From Bacteroides ndongoniae (lineage in GTDB: Bacteria; Bacteroidota; Bacteroidia; Bacteroidales; Bacteroidaceae), in the NCBI RefSeq assembly GCF_900108345.1, contig NZ_FNVV01000013.1:1425191-1489190 (forward strand): a stretch of DNA of 64,000 nt, read 5' to 3'. The notes beneath the pieces are model-generated. The model was not told where the DNA came from, did not search any database, and was given only the letters and a program-made list of their open reading frames with translations. Numbering within the stretch: the first letter of the stretch is position 1; each line of letters starts with the position of its first letter. Shown here piece by piece: positions 9,501 through 17,992 of this stretch. The position numbers and the translations under genes were made by a program.

Positions 9501-9822
9501 TACGGGTGAGGTAAGACGGAGGCTGAAACGAATGGTGATGATATATTTCTGTTCCTGGTTTTTAGACGGCACACTGCCGGAACTCGGCCAGAGATACTCC
9601 CATGAAGCCCTTCTTTCGCGGGTCGGTAACGACAAGTGCATCATCGATGTCATCTCGCTCAAGGTAAGCGGGGCGGAAGAAACGGAGCTTGGCGGGGACA
9701 GGTGGTACAGCCCGACAGCAAGGGCCGGAGTGCTGTATGTGAAGGACATCCGCATAGAATTGGTGGACAGCCGATCGGGCATAGAAGAGACCCGGATAGG
9801 AAATGATTTTGTCATAGGATAA
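6586..9822 (+). CDS. Large baseplate J-like wedge protein (Afp11-like)
   Basis: A 1078-residue baseplate wedge subunit. The C-terminal 250 residues carry the baseplate-J pattern (AVCQGDYESLVMEQFPDIEKVCCIPS, later VVVFPKP, RIRERTSPFVRMEVINAVYQPIEVGFKAVI, and ALLSRVGNDKCIIDVISLKV). The N-terminal 240 residues are helical and the middle is a long beta-rich insert with a CEECAC cysteine cluster near residue 685. In eCIS the gpJ-like Afp11 and Afp12 form the wedge heterodimer around the hub. Order after gp25 agrees. The ATG at 6586 is preferred although it has only a weak ribosome site, as is usual in Bacteroidetes. Confidence 0.85.
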   Translation: MNEKPTYELRGTLRKDCMKDTATLEDFHALESDWRELFRWLLSVSGDIPFINADDEEEGRLSSLWENHVLVVLVEIIRKDLSGYVSSFVGGQGTSLQKRYTRNLINRSTQWSLRLDRFIRKSHGYSPDSPAMQVAVEIRDRLTAVIPTGDEDRDRPRRMPAFMDNRTQPYFQMLGALQDIQAKAEEYISRIESGGDMDASLALLLTMVRNYCGIASDFNARLTDWAFFYRREILHDTPKEAVQDRTFITIEPDRTKATGTFSLPEGTAFTAGKTADGNDLLYALDEKAYVVPAVLSSVQSVFRKDDRLHTASLLLEGNRSARLFTHIGVTSAELEYGWMVTSRSLVLSEGQRCVTVTLALAMKDGSAVPDLSGILDGATAAFRLQVSGEDGWTEMPYTFVFNKEDHSLEFTFTLKEEEPAPTPCSAELHGTDTEYPAARLLFADRKHIDILPEGLNISSVRIRTKVDGIRNFTLKGDLGDMDPGQPFYPFGPTGERGNRLVFGHSEAAMKNTVGVSLKGLWNKLPEKGFRETYRHYGTREAIGNGSFRIRCEWQDGGLWKECRDSDKSLFRETDRGNLCESASITINLVSDPEYKAAHNSKGLYRITLDAPETGFGMNDYYRLYAAAMMHNTKEKNHVPVPDMPSVPMLAEAVFGYESDETFSPGDGIGSRLLAVSETTGCEECACTGGNTIPLFVPRIAVPSLILGFSGMGDTSRLRLYMNLRYIMTGDMVRQGMDTAVRHGRMAVSRHVHGTGWEEMTQEDILCEETEGLTRSGFIEVRCPASGADGKSWFMFSFPDGNAPVDTAVDGIWLNCFRVTARNGNGHSLPAGTIAAPVVEDSRILSVSQPLPGYGGRPAENPADTGIRSRIRISTRNRAVCQGDYESLVMEQFPDIEKVCCIPSESQDGTVEVVVFPKPEKRSFPLLPLWQLAEIGNRIRERTSPFVRMEVINAVYQPIEVGFKAVIREDVQDTGEVRRRLKRMVMIYFCSWFLDGTLPELGQRYSHEALLSRVGNDKCIIDVISLKVSGAEETELGGDRWYSPTARAGVLYVKDIRIELVDSRSGIEETRIGNDFVIG

Positions 9823-9860
9823 GCATATGATACTGATAACCAAGAGAAAGGAACAACGAT

Positions 9861-10595
9861 ATGGACAACAGCCACATAGACAGACAGACCCTGAAGTCAT
9901 ATTTCAAGAAGGGCAGGATACCCACCGAGGAGCAGTTCGCCGCCCTGATAGACTCACTGCACAACATCCGTGAAGACGGCTGCCTGAAAGTGACCGGAAG
10001 TGATGGTCTCATCCTCTTCCCATCCCAGGGAGGGAAGACGGTAGCGACGGTGTATGCGAAAAAGCCCGAATCTCCCGATGCCGCTCCCCTATGGCGCATT
10101 GTCACAGGGGAAGGCGGGACACTTGAGATACTGAACGGCAAGGGAGATGCCGTCCTAATTCTCGGGCAGGACGATAGCGTGACCGTCCCGGGAGAGATGA
10201 AGGCCGGACGGTACCTGTCCGACAAGGAAGAGGAAACCTCTCCGGAGGATGACGGCATGTTCAGGATCAATGCCGACGGGCACTGGCACGACCTGCCCGT
10301 AGAGTATGCAGACAGCGGGAGGGGCAGCGACGGATGCCGAGTGTACCGCATCTGCGCCTGCTGGCACCATCCGCGCAGCGGAAGATACTCCGTATGCGAG
10401 GCCGTGGCCTCCCATTCGGACGGAAGCCGCCGCAGGATCGAGTCGGCACGGAAGCACTGGTGGGGCTGGAGCGGGAAGATAAAATTGCGCTGGCAGCTGC
10501 ATGACGGACATCTGTACCTCCAGATGTGCAGCCGCAGGACAAGGCGCGGGGCGGAGTTCATCTCCTGCCGGATAGAGACCGTGTGGGATATGTGA
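9861..10595 (+). CDS. Fibre-like or baseplate-associated eCIS protein
   Basis: A 244-residue protein. The N-terminus (QTLKSYFKKGRIPTEEQFAALIDSLHN) has the sequence often found at the start of Bacteroidetes phage and eCIS tail-fibre or baseplate-attached proteins (FxxGxxPTxxQFxxLIDS). It is followed by beta strands like fibre shaft repeats (GSDGLILFPSQGGKTVATVYA, GGTLEILNGKGDAVLILGQDDSV) and a basic, tryptophan-rich C-terminal domain from about residue 145 (HWHDLPVEYADSG, RKHWWGWSGKIKLRWQL, LYLQMCSRRTRR) that may be the contact or trimerisation part. It sits between the two wedge genes. Function as fibre is inferred from the N-terminal motif and position. Confidence 0.65.
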   Translation: MDNSHIDRQTLKSYFKKGRIPTEEQFAALIDSLHNIREDGCLKVTGSDGLILFPSQGGKTVATVYAKKPESPDAAPLWRIVTGEGGTLEILNGKGDAVLILGQDDSVTVPGEMKAGRYLSDKEEETSPEDDGMFRINADGHWHDLPVEYADSGRGSDGCRVYRICACWHHPRSGRYSVCEAVASHSDGSRRRIESARKHWWGWSGKIKLRWQLHDGHLYLQMCSRRTRRGAEFISCRIETVWDM

Positions 10596-10619
10596 TTGTC
10601 GTACTGAAAACCGAAGAAA

Positions 10620-12995
10620 ATGGCAGACAGACCGTTATACATAACACGACCGGAAGGGGACGATCTCTATACCGTCCTCCAGCGCAGGACACTCGCCGAA
10701 CTGCAGCGTCTTGCCGGAGAGGTGTGGACGGACTACAACCCGCATGACCCGGGTGTGACCGTGGCAGATGCAGTGAACTATGCCCTAACGGAGACCGACT
10801 ACAAGTTAGGATTCTGCATGGAGGACTACCTGACGGACGCCGATGGTACATGGTCGGTGTGCGGATACGGGCTTTTCCCCGCATCCGAAGTCTATCCGTC
10901 CGCTCCGGTGACACCGGATGACTACCGAAGGCTTATCCTCGCCCGGTTCCCTATGGTCCAGAATGTGGATATAATCCCCGACCTTGGCAACTGCTCGTAC
11001 AGTTTCATTCTCAGGCTGTCGCCTTTCTTTACTGACGAGGCTGGAGTTATCGGTCGTGTGCGCAGTTTCCTGAACCGCCACCGCAACCTGTGTGAGACCA
11101 TAGGCGGGGTAACGATCGGGCAGCCGGAGAAACTGACACTGGAAGCCGAACTGGAAATACTGCCGGGCTGCAATGCCACGGAGATACTGGTACAGATATA
11201 CTGGACAGCGATGCAGTATCTGTCCGGCTCGGTACAGCTGGAAGTCAGCGATTCCGGGAATCCGGAGCAAGGACCGGACCTCAGTTCCTGGTATGATGGC
11301 CCGGTGAAGGACGTGCGTGCTGTGATACCGCTTCAGAGGAATACCGAGAGGGAACTGTTCTGGCGGCTGAATGGGATAGAGGGTGTCAGAGGCTTCAAGA
11401 CATGCTGGTTCAGGGACACGGAAGGGCGTGCGGTGACGGATTTTAAGGACGGATATATGCTCCGGATACCCGACAGCCTGTCGGACATGGTGGTGACGGT
11501 CAGAGGAGAGCGGGTGTATGCTGATGTGGACGAGTTCAAGGAGAGACTGAAAGCCAAGTACTTCCTGCGCTCTACTTTGAGGATGCGTCACTTGATGCAG
11601 GAGCACGGACGGGGCATGACGGATGTACATGGGGACACCTCGGTACAGGAAATGCGCCGCAAGGCCCGTTACAGGGATGTCTACGGACATTATCCCGTAG
11701 CCGGTGAACTGCCGGAGTGCTACCGTACATCCGACAAGGATTTTGTCAGCGGCACGCCTGCCTCTAAGATAGCCGAAGCGGTGAATTTCGGAAGTTACCT
11801 CCGGCTGTTCGACCTGCTGATGGAAAGGGGCATGGGCGAGCTGGCCGGGTTGAAAAGCCTGCTGTCGATCGAAGAGGAGGATTCGCCTTCCCGAATACCG
11901 ACCCTGCCGGAAGGGACTCTGGACATGCGCAAGCGCAGGGACAGACAGAGGAATGTCTCGGCATTGAAAGACAGATACATGGACTTCCTTGACGGCCTGT
12001 ACGGGACAGACAGCAATCCGCTATGGCTACGGGAATTCGACTACTACAGCCGGTCGGAGGATGACCGTCTGAAACGCAGGATGGCTTTCCTGAGGGAACT
12101 TCCGAGACTGGTCCGCTACCGCTCGCGCGGAGTGGATATTACCGGAACATACGGAGGAGAGAACATACCTGCGGTGAAACGCCATCTTTCTTTGCATCTG
12201 GGCTTCAACTGCGACGAGGAGGTATCTGTGGGCAACATCCTTCCGGGACACAACCTGATACTGATGGGTGACGGGGAGAAAGGGCACCGTGTGCGCGAGC
12301 TGATGAACTCCGCCATGATAGACGACTCCCTGTTCGATGACGACATGGTGGAGGCCATCGAGCCGGACGACCCGCCGGGGACAGAGGAGGAACGGCTGAG
12401 ACGTGACGAGGATCTGAGGCGCAGCCTGCCGATATTCAACTCCAACTGGATCAGCGGTTCTCTTTTCCGGGAGGGCATCCGGCTGGACAACTACAACCTC
12501 GTGCCGGACGGCAGCGAGTGGATACTGGCGTTCCGCGGACGGGAGGAACGGCTGAGGATGAATCTCGGGAGGTCGGACGATAAGGAGCGTCTGCGCGGCT
12601 GGGCCAATACCCTGTGCCGTTATCTGCGCGGGCTGAACCGCCAGTGTGAGGCGGTGTATGTGGTGGAGAAGAGCCTCTTCAAGCCTGCGGAGCGGCTCTC
12701 CGTCCTGCTGGTATTCTCCGGATGGACGGCCCGCACGCACTCGCCCCGTTTCAGGGATGCCTGCACACAGCTGGCAAGGTCGGTGATTCCGGCACATTTG
12801 AAAATGGAGACCTGCTGGCTCAATGCCTCCCGGATGCAGAGGTTCGAGGAATGCTACCGCAAGTGGCGCGACTGTCTGGCAGGACGTCTGCCGGAGGAGA
12901 TGCGTGCCGGACTGCAGAAGGACATGACGGATGTGATTGATGCCGCACGTGCCTCTGAAGCAGGCACCGGTGACAGTTCAGGTACCGCGACTTGA
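10620..12995 (+). CDS. Second baseplate wedge protein (Afp12-like)
   Basis: A 791-residue protein whose N-terminus has the hallmark of the second eCIS wedge subunit: LQRRTLAELQRLAGEVWTDY then NPHDPGVTVADAVNYALTETDYKLGF (compare the W.DYNP.DPG.TLLE...L....Y pattern). A J-like fold with FPMVQNVDIIPDLG and GGVTIGQPEKLTLEAELEILPG follows, and the C-terminal half is helical and rich in charged residues. It should pair with the product of 6586-9822 to form the wedge. It starts 24 bases after the fibre-like gene and is separated by 35 bases from the tape-measure gene, in one transcription unit. Confidence 0.82.
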   Translation: MADRPLYITRPEGDDLYTVLQRRTLAELQRLAGEVWTDYNPHDPGVTVADAVNYALTETDYKLGFCMEDYLTDADGTWSVCGYGLFPASEVYPSAPVTPDDYRRLILARFPMVQNVDIIPDLGNCSYSFILRLSPFFTDEAGVIGRVRSFLNRHRNLCETIGGVTIGQPEKLTLEAELEILPGCNATEILVQIYWTAMQYLSGSVQLEVSDSGNPEQGPDLSSWYDGPVKDVRAVIPLQRNTERELFWRLNGIEGVRGFKTCWFRDTEGRAVTDFKDGYMLRIPDSLSDMVVTVRGERVYADVDEFKERLKAKYFLRSTLRMRHLMQEHGRGMTDVHGDTSVQEMRRKARYRDVYGHYPVAGELPECYRTSDKDFVSGTPASKIAEAVNFGSYLRLFDLLMERGMGELAGLKSLLSIEEEDSPSRIPTLPEGTLDMRKRRDRQRNVSALKDRYMDFLDGLYGTDSNPLWLREFDYYSRSEDDRLKRRMAFLRELPRLVRYRSRGVDITGTYGGENIPAVKRHLSLHLGFNCDEEVSVGNILPGHNLILMGDGEKGHRVRELMNSAMIDDSLFDDDMVEAIEPDDPPGTEEERLRRDEDLRRSLPIFNSNWISGSLFREGIRLDNYNLVPDGSEWILAFRGREERLRMNLGRSDDKERLRGWANTLCRYLRGLNRQCEAVYVVEKSLFKPAERLSVLLVFSGWTARTHSPRFRDACTQLARSVIPAHLKMETCWLNASRMQRFEECYRKWRDCLAGRLPEEMRAGLQKDMTDVIDAARASEAGTGDSSGTAT

Positions 12996-13030
12996 TGGAT
13001 TATAGTTTGACAATGTAACACCATACGCCG

Positions 13031-16000
13031 ATGACAGTGATTGACAGGATATCGTTCAGCTTCCGGATGACGGACGAGCAGTTCGCCAGAGACCTCTATG
13101 CGGACTGGGACGGATTCTGCCGCCGCTGTGTCACAGATGTGATGGAGGATTTCTTCTCCCCGTATGACACCAAGGACTCCTACATCGAGATAGACAGCCT
13201 CGACCTTAACCTCGGTGACATCCCGCAGGAGGATTTCATGAACGAGTTCCCGGCAAGGCTGCGTGAGGCGTTGGAGAGGAATTTCATTCCACTAGTACGA
13301 GGAATTACCGCCAGAGAGTCATCTACCCGACAATATCTGGAAGGGGTAAGCGGTTATCAGACCGGTCCGTCTGCCTCAGCGACAGAAAAGCGATTTGAGA
13401 ATTTCCTGCATTATCTGGAGTACGGCTTCTGTCTGCCGGAGTGGAGCGGCTGTGATTTTGATCCGGCCAAGGAAGCGGACTTCTTCAAGGGCAGGGATTA
13501 TGCCGGACGGATTGCCGCTCTGATTGTGTCCAGACCACATGCTGCCGTCAGGTTGTCGATGCACTCCGGAGATTCGGATTTCGGTATGGATATCCTGCGG
13601 GCCGTGATTTCCTCCGATGCCATCGGGGAATATGAGAAGCGGCGCCACATAGCCGCCACGTTGGAGCATTCTCCGCAAACGGTCATCAAGCTCATACATG
13701 AGACAGGCAAATCAGGAATCCTTGACGGCATGGCCGGGCTGATAGAGTCCCCACAGGTCAGGGGCATCATGGAGGCGGAGACGGAAAGTCATGCGGAGAT
13801 TGACCTTCCGGAATACTGGTACAGGCTCTACAGCTGGCTGCTGGAGTATTATCCTTTCAACGGAGTGCCGATGTTTGGGGACAAGCAGCATTTCCGCCTG
13901 CATCTGAACCGCAGCCTGCTGTCATTCATACACGGCCGCACCTATCCGTCATACCTTTCCAAGGCTGAACTGACCGTGCAGTTCCTCATGGCGGTGTTCG
14001 GAGCTGAACATTATACCGCCGTACTTGACATCATCTACCACAACCAGCCTCTCAATCCGGACGGCTCCCCTGCCGGCGGGGACAGCTATGCCTGGGAACT
14101 TTACTATACGCTGATGCAGCTCTCGCTGATAAAAGCGAATGCAGTAAACACAGACCGGGCATTCACTCCTAACAAGGATGATATATCTGCCATTCGGAAA
14201 GAATTGACAGAAGACGAGAAGACTACACGCACATTCCGTGTGGAGCGAGATAATATATCTTATAACCATGCTAAAACGGAGAATATAGGATCAGAAGCAT
14301 TAGACCAGTTTATAAAGTATACGGAAAGTTTCGGGCAATGGTTAGAGGACAATAATATTCCTCCTGTCGTTAAAAAACGCCTCATAAACCGCCTTGTCAG
14401 GGAAAATCCGGACGAGTTGGTACGGTGGCTGAAGGCAGGACAGGAAAAGCGGAATATTTCTGTGCTGGCATCCCTTTCGAATGGCAGGTCATTATCCATG
14501 CTGGCTGGCAGGATTTCCCTGCAGCTGGCTGAAGTTATATCCGTCATTTCAGGTCAGGCAGACAATATTGTCACCCATGTCTCATGGCTGAAAGAAACCG
14601 ACAGATCCCGATTCGGACAGATGGTATATCTTACGATTCTGGAAGGTATAGCCGACGGTTCGCTTTCCACATCGGGTACTGCCGGGGAAATAATCATGCG
14701 CATTACTGAACGGCTGTTCAAAGAAGTCGGAGGAGCGGCATCTTCAGAGGACAGTACCGTTCCGGAACCGATACGGGAATTTCTCGATGCCGTCAAAAAT
14801 GCAATACCTGGACTGAATGTATCGGACAGTGTTCCGGATCAGTACTATCGTCCGCTGCATCCTGACAAAGGAACTGCGGCATCCGAAACGCCCGCATCAC
14901 TTAAAGCGTTGCTGCTTGACAGAAGCATTCCAGACTCCGGAAAAAGACTGCTCCTGCTTCAATGGTTCGACACATGGAATGGTGATGAAATCGGACTGGT
15001 ATCGGCCCTGTATTCTGAACGGATATTGGAGGAAGCGATAGATATTCTTGAAAGTTCGCAGCTCAGACAGATTGCATCAAGACTGACTGGCTCCGCATAC
15101 GGCTACTATGGTACAGGATATTACATTTCCTTGGCCGTCAGTCTGATTGCCGACAATATGGAGACCCTGGCAGGTGTCGTTTCCCGCCCGGCAAAAGAGA
15201 TATGGCTATCATTGCTCGTATCGCTGGTATCAAAAAGGAAAGCCATGTTGCCGGCAGTTGATGATAACGGCATGGAGGATATTGTCCGCCTGCTTACCGA
15301 TACAGTCGGCAACGGCCATACTGATGCTGCATTGGAGTACCTTTTCCATAAATTGGTCCTGAAACCATATCCATCGGTATCGGAAAGTCCGGCATCAGGC
15401 GGGGAATACTGGGTTGCTGCCACTGACGCTGAAAATGGCTCGCTTCTGTCCCTGTTGTCCGAAATCAGGAAATATATTCGGGTTCATGATGGCCAGTCTC
15501 CAATTGAACGCTTTCTTGATAATCCTGCCGAAATCGCAGAATGGCTTCGAGACGATGCTTTCCCTATATCACAGAAGCGGGAATTACTCCGTCGTTTCAT
15601 GTCTGCGAGGCCGGACAAGGCAGCAGAACTTGTACGGGAGAGCATCATTTCCGACAGCAGCTTGCTTGCCTTGTGGTCGGAAATATCGGATATCCATATA
15701 CTACTGGAACTTGCAGGCAGTATTGACAGCAGATTGTCCTCAGTGACAGAGAGGATTGTCATGCGTTTGCAGGATACCGGTGCAGGTGATGTCATATTCA
15801 AAGGTGCCAGCGGAACAGAGTATGACAAGGCCATTGCAAAGGCAATACTGATGATGCTTGCAGAAGAGCACAATACGGATTCCATTAATACTGAAAGTAT
15901 TGTCTGGATGTTCATGGATACCCTGCATTTTGCAATTACCGGCAGCAAGGACTATACAGCTTCGGAACATCAGGAATGGGAGTCCGCCGGATTGAAGATT

Positions 16001-17299
16001 GTCTCTGACATTGTGCCTTCCGGGACCGTTCCTGCCGAATCATCATCGTCAGAAACAGAAGGTATGCCGCCAGCTTCTCCGGCAGATGGACAGATGCCGG
16101 AGACTCTTGACAGGATGTCGGAATGGCTGATATCTTCGTCTGTCAGCGATACTGCAAAATCGCAACTGCTTCGACACTATGCCCGCTGGCAGCCGGACTT
16201 GCTCTGGAGGCTTATCCTCTACTCATCGGGAACTTCCGCTACAAGGGCAATTATTCCGACGAAGTGGGCATCGTGGCTTGACAGGGACACATTATTGGAA
16301 ATGATTTCGGGCATCTCCCTGACTTTGGGTGAGACTTTGCGACAGACAATCACCGCCGTATCGGGAAAATACAATATCACCGATTCCGCATCTGCGGAAG
16401 CATTGGTAATCTTCCTCGCATCCCATCCTTCGGATAATGTACATTATTTAGAACCGCAGGCTGTTGTCCGGGACTATATTTCAGCATTGGAGCCTCACAT
16501 ATCGGCAGGCAGGGATAATACGGAACGGGGAAACATTGAGGAAACAGGGAATGTTGTGTCAGAAGTTCAGGGCCAAGAAAAGAGTTCCATACTGGTTCAA
16601 AAACGGACTGAAACGTCTGAAATACCTGAGATAATTCCTTATAATGAAGACAGAAAATCCGTGCAGGACACCGTTGCCAAAGAAACCGAAATGGAACTGC
16701 ATATAGAGGATAAAGAACGGATTATGGAGGATGCCGTCCTGCCGGAATACATCGAGATTCCGAATGTCGGACTGTGCCTGTTGGCTGTATGGTTCACCCG
16801 CCTGTTTGATATGCTCGGCCTGCTGGAGGCAAATACCGACGGGAAGAAAGACCTGAGAGATACAGCAGCCAGGATAAGGGCGATATTCATCCTGCAGCGG
16901 CTGGTTACGGACGAGAAAAGGGAATACAGGGAGCAGGAACTGGCATTGAACCGTATACTGACCGGATGTCCTTTCCATGTACCGCTGCCCAGGACATTGG
17001 AACTGACCGACAATGAAATTAGGACCGCAGAGTCCATGCTCTCCGGAGTGAAGGCCAACTGGGACAAGATGAAAGGCACATCGGTGAAAGGTTTCCAGAA
17101 AAGTTTCATCGAGCGTCCAGGGAAACTGGAGCAGCGCGAGGACAAATGGGTACTGTATGTCGAGGAACGCTCATACGACATCCTGCTGGACTCCCTGCCG
17201 TGGTCATACCGGACCATACGGCTGCCGTGGCTGAAAAAGAAGATCAATGTCGTCTGGCGTGACAAGGAAGAATTTGATTTTGAGAATTATAACAATTAA
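13031..17299 (+). CDS. Contractile injection system tape-measure protein
   Basis: A 1422-residue protein of the CIS tape-measure family (Afp14 position). The start (VIDRISFSFRMTDEQFARDLYAD ... IEIDSLDLNLGDIPQEDF) matches the family N-terminus. The middle contains at least four spaced helical repeats of the form WL-(x)n-IP-x-x-x-K-x-x-LL: QWLEDNNIPPVVKKRLINRL, LLLDRSIPDSGKRLLLL, EWLRDDAFPISQKRELLRRF and EWLISSSVSDTAKSQLLRHY. The C-terminus (residues about 1235-1400: GLCLLAVWFTRLFDMLGLLE, RAIFILQRLVTDE, NRILTGCPFHVPLP, ERSYDILLDSLPWSYRTIRLPW) is the conserved CIS_TMP end. The number of repeats should set tube length, so the particle is predicted to be long. Part of the middle (14.2-16.6 kb) is slightly richer in A and T. 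Confidence 0.9.
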   Translation: MTVIDRISFSFRMTDEQFARDLYADWDGFCRRCVTDVMEDFFSPYDTKDSYIEIDSLDLNLGDIPQEDFMNEFPARLREALERNFIPLVRGITARESSTRQYLEGVSGYQTGPSASATEKRFENFLHYLEYGFCLPEWSGCDFDPAKEADFFKGRDYAGRIAALIVSRPHAAVRLSMHSGDSDFGMDILRAVISSDAIGEYEKRRHIAATLEHSPQTVIKLIHETGKSGILDGMAGLIESPQVRGIMEAETESHAEIDLPEYWYRLYSWLLEYYPFNGVPMFGDKQHFRLHLNRSLLSFIHGRTYPSYLSKAELTVQFLMAVFGAEHYTAVLDIIYHNQPLNPDGSPAGGDSYAWELYYTLMQLSLIKANAVNTDRAFTPNKDDISAIRKELTEDEKTTRTFRVERDNISYNHAKTENIGSEALDQFIKYTESFGQWLEDNNIPPVVKKRLINRLVRENPDELVRWLKAGQEKRNISVLASLSNGRSLSMLAGRISLQLAEVISVISGQADNIVTHVSWLKETDRSRFGQMVYLTILEGIADGSLSTSGTAGEIIMRITERLFKEVGGAASSEDSTVPEPIREFLDAVKNAIPGLNVSDSVPDQYYRPLHPDKGTAASETPASLKALLLDRSIPDSGKRLLLLQWFDTWNGDEIGLVSALYSERILEEAIDILESSQLRQIASRLTGSAYGYYGTGYYISLAVSLIADNMETLAGVVSRPAKEIWLSLLVSLVSKRKAMLPAVDDNGMEDIVRLLTDTVGNGHTDAALEYLFHKLVLKPYPSVSESPASGGEYWVAATDAENGSLLSLLSEIRKYIRVHDGQSPIERFLDNPAEIAEWLRDDAFPISQKRELLRRFMSARPDKAAELVRESIISDSSLLALWSEISDIHILLELAGSIDSRLSSVTERIVMRLQDTGAGDVIFKGASGTEYDKAIAKAILMMLAEEHNTDSINTESIVWMFMDTLHFAITGSKDYTASEHQEWESAGLKIVSDIVPSGTVPAESSSSETEGMPPASPADGQMPETLDRMSEWLISSSVSDTAKSQLLRHYARWQPDLLWRLILYSSGTSATRAIIPTKWASWLDRDTLLEMISGISLTLGETLRQTITAVSGKYNITDSASAEALVIFLASHPSDNVHYLEPQAVVRDYISALEPHISAGRDNTERGNIEETGNVVSEVQGQEKSSILVQKRTETSEIPEIIPYNEDRKSVQDTVAKETEMELHIEDKERIMEDAVLPEYIEIPNVGLCLLAVWFTRLFDMLGLLEANTDGKKDLRDTAARIRAIFILQRLVTDEKREYREQELALNRILTGCPFHVPLPRTLELTDNEIRTAESMLSGVKANWDKMKGTSVKGFQKSFIERPGKLEQREDKWVLYVEERSYDILLDSLPWSYRTIRLPWLKKKINVVWRDKEEFDFENYNN

Positions 17300-17311
17300 A
17301 CATATACCGAT

Positions 17312-17992
17312 ATGGAAGCAGAAAAGACATACCAGAACAAGGTACCGCGCACCATCCAGCAGAAGCGTGGCGGTGAAGGCGCACTGGAGTTTGCTGACAA
17401 CCGTCAGGGTGGAATCCTTCAGGCGGTGGCAGAGCCTGTGCAGCGGCTCGAAGACGAGGACGAGACATTGCAGGGCAAGTTCAAGAATACGCTACAACGG
17501 CAGGAGGATGACGAAGAACTCCTGCAAGGCAAGTTTGAGCAGCCCATACAGCGGCTCGGTGACGAGGATGATGAGACATTACAGGGAAAATTCGCACAGA
17601 CCGTCCAGCGTGAGGAAGACGATGAAGCCCTGCAGGGTAAGTTCGAGCAGCCTGTACAGAAGAAGAACGAGACGGGGATGCCCGACAACTTGAAAGCCGG
17701 GATAGAAGACCTCTCCGGCTTCTCAATGGACGATGTGCGTGTGCATTACAACTCCGACAAACCGGCAACCGTGCAGGCTTTGGCCTACACGCAGGGAACC
17801 GACATCCATGTCGCTCCCGGACAGGAACAGTACCTGCCCCACGAGGCATGGCATGTGGCACAGCAGATGGCAGGCCGTGTCGAACCGACCACCGAAGTGG
17901 GTGGACTGCCCGTGAATGACAATGTAGACCTTGAACATGAGGCCGATGTGATGGGTGCAAAGGCGAACAGTTATTACAATGAAAGAGTATAG
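17312..17992 (+). CDS. DUF4157 (eCIS core) protein with HEAWH motif
   Basis: A 226-residue protein. Residues 122-226 are a DUF4157 domain: LKAGIEDLSGFSMDDVRVHY, then NSDKPATVQALAYTQGTDIHVAPG and PHEAWHVAQQ (HEAWH at 177-181, a zinc-peptidase-type HExxH) with LEHEAD at 207-212. Residues 43-118 hold four acidic repeats of 15-19 residues, each with LQGKF (starts 53, 71, 90, 107) and an adjoining VQR/IQR/VQK motif. DUF4157 domains are a marker of eCIS loci and often precede toxin domains; here the domain is a separate protein directly before a cargo-like gene whose start overlaps its end by 14 bases. A protease role is predicted from the motif only. Confidence 0.88.
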   Translation: MEAEKTYQNKVPRTIQQKRGGEGALEFADNRQGGILQAVAEPVQRLEDEDETLQGKFKNTLQRQEDDEELLQGKFEQPIQRLGDEDDETLQGKFAQTVQREEDDEALQGKFEQPVQKKNETGMPDNLKAGIEDLSGFSMDDVRVHYNSDKPATVQALAYTQGTDIHVAPGQEQYLPHEAWHVAQQMAGRVEPTTEVGGLPVNDNVDLEHEADVMGAKANSYYNERV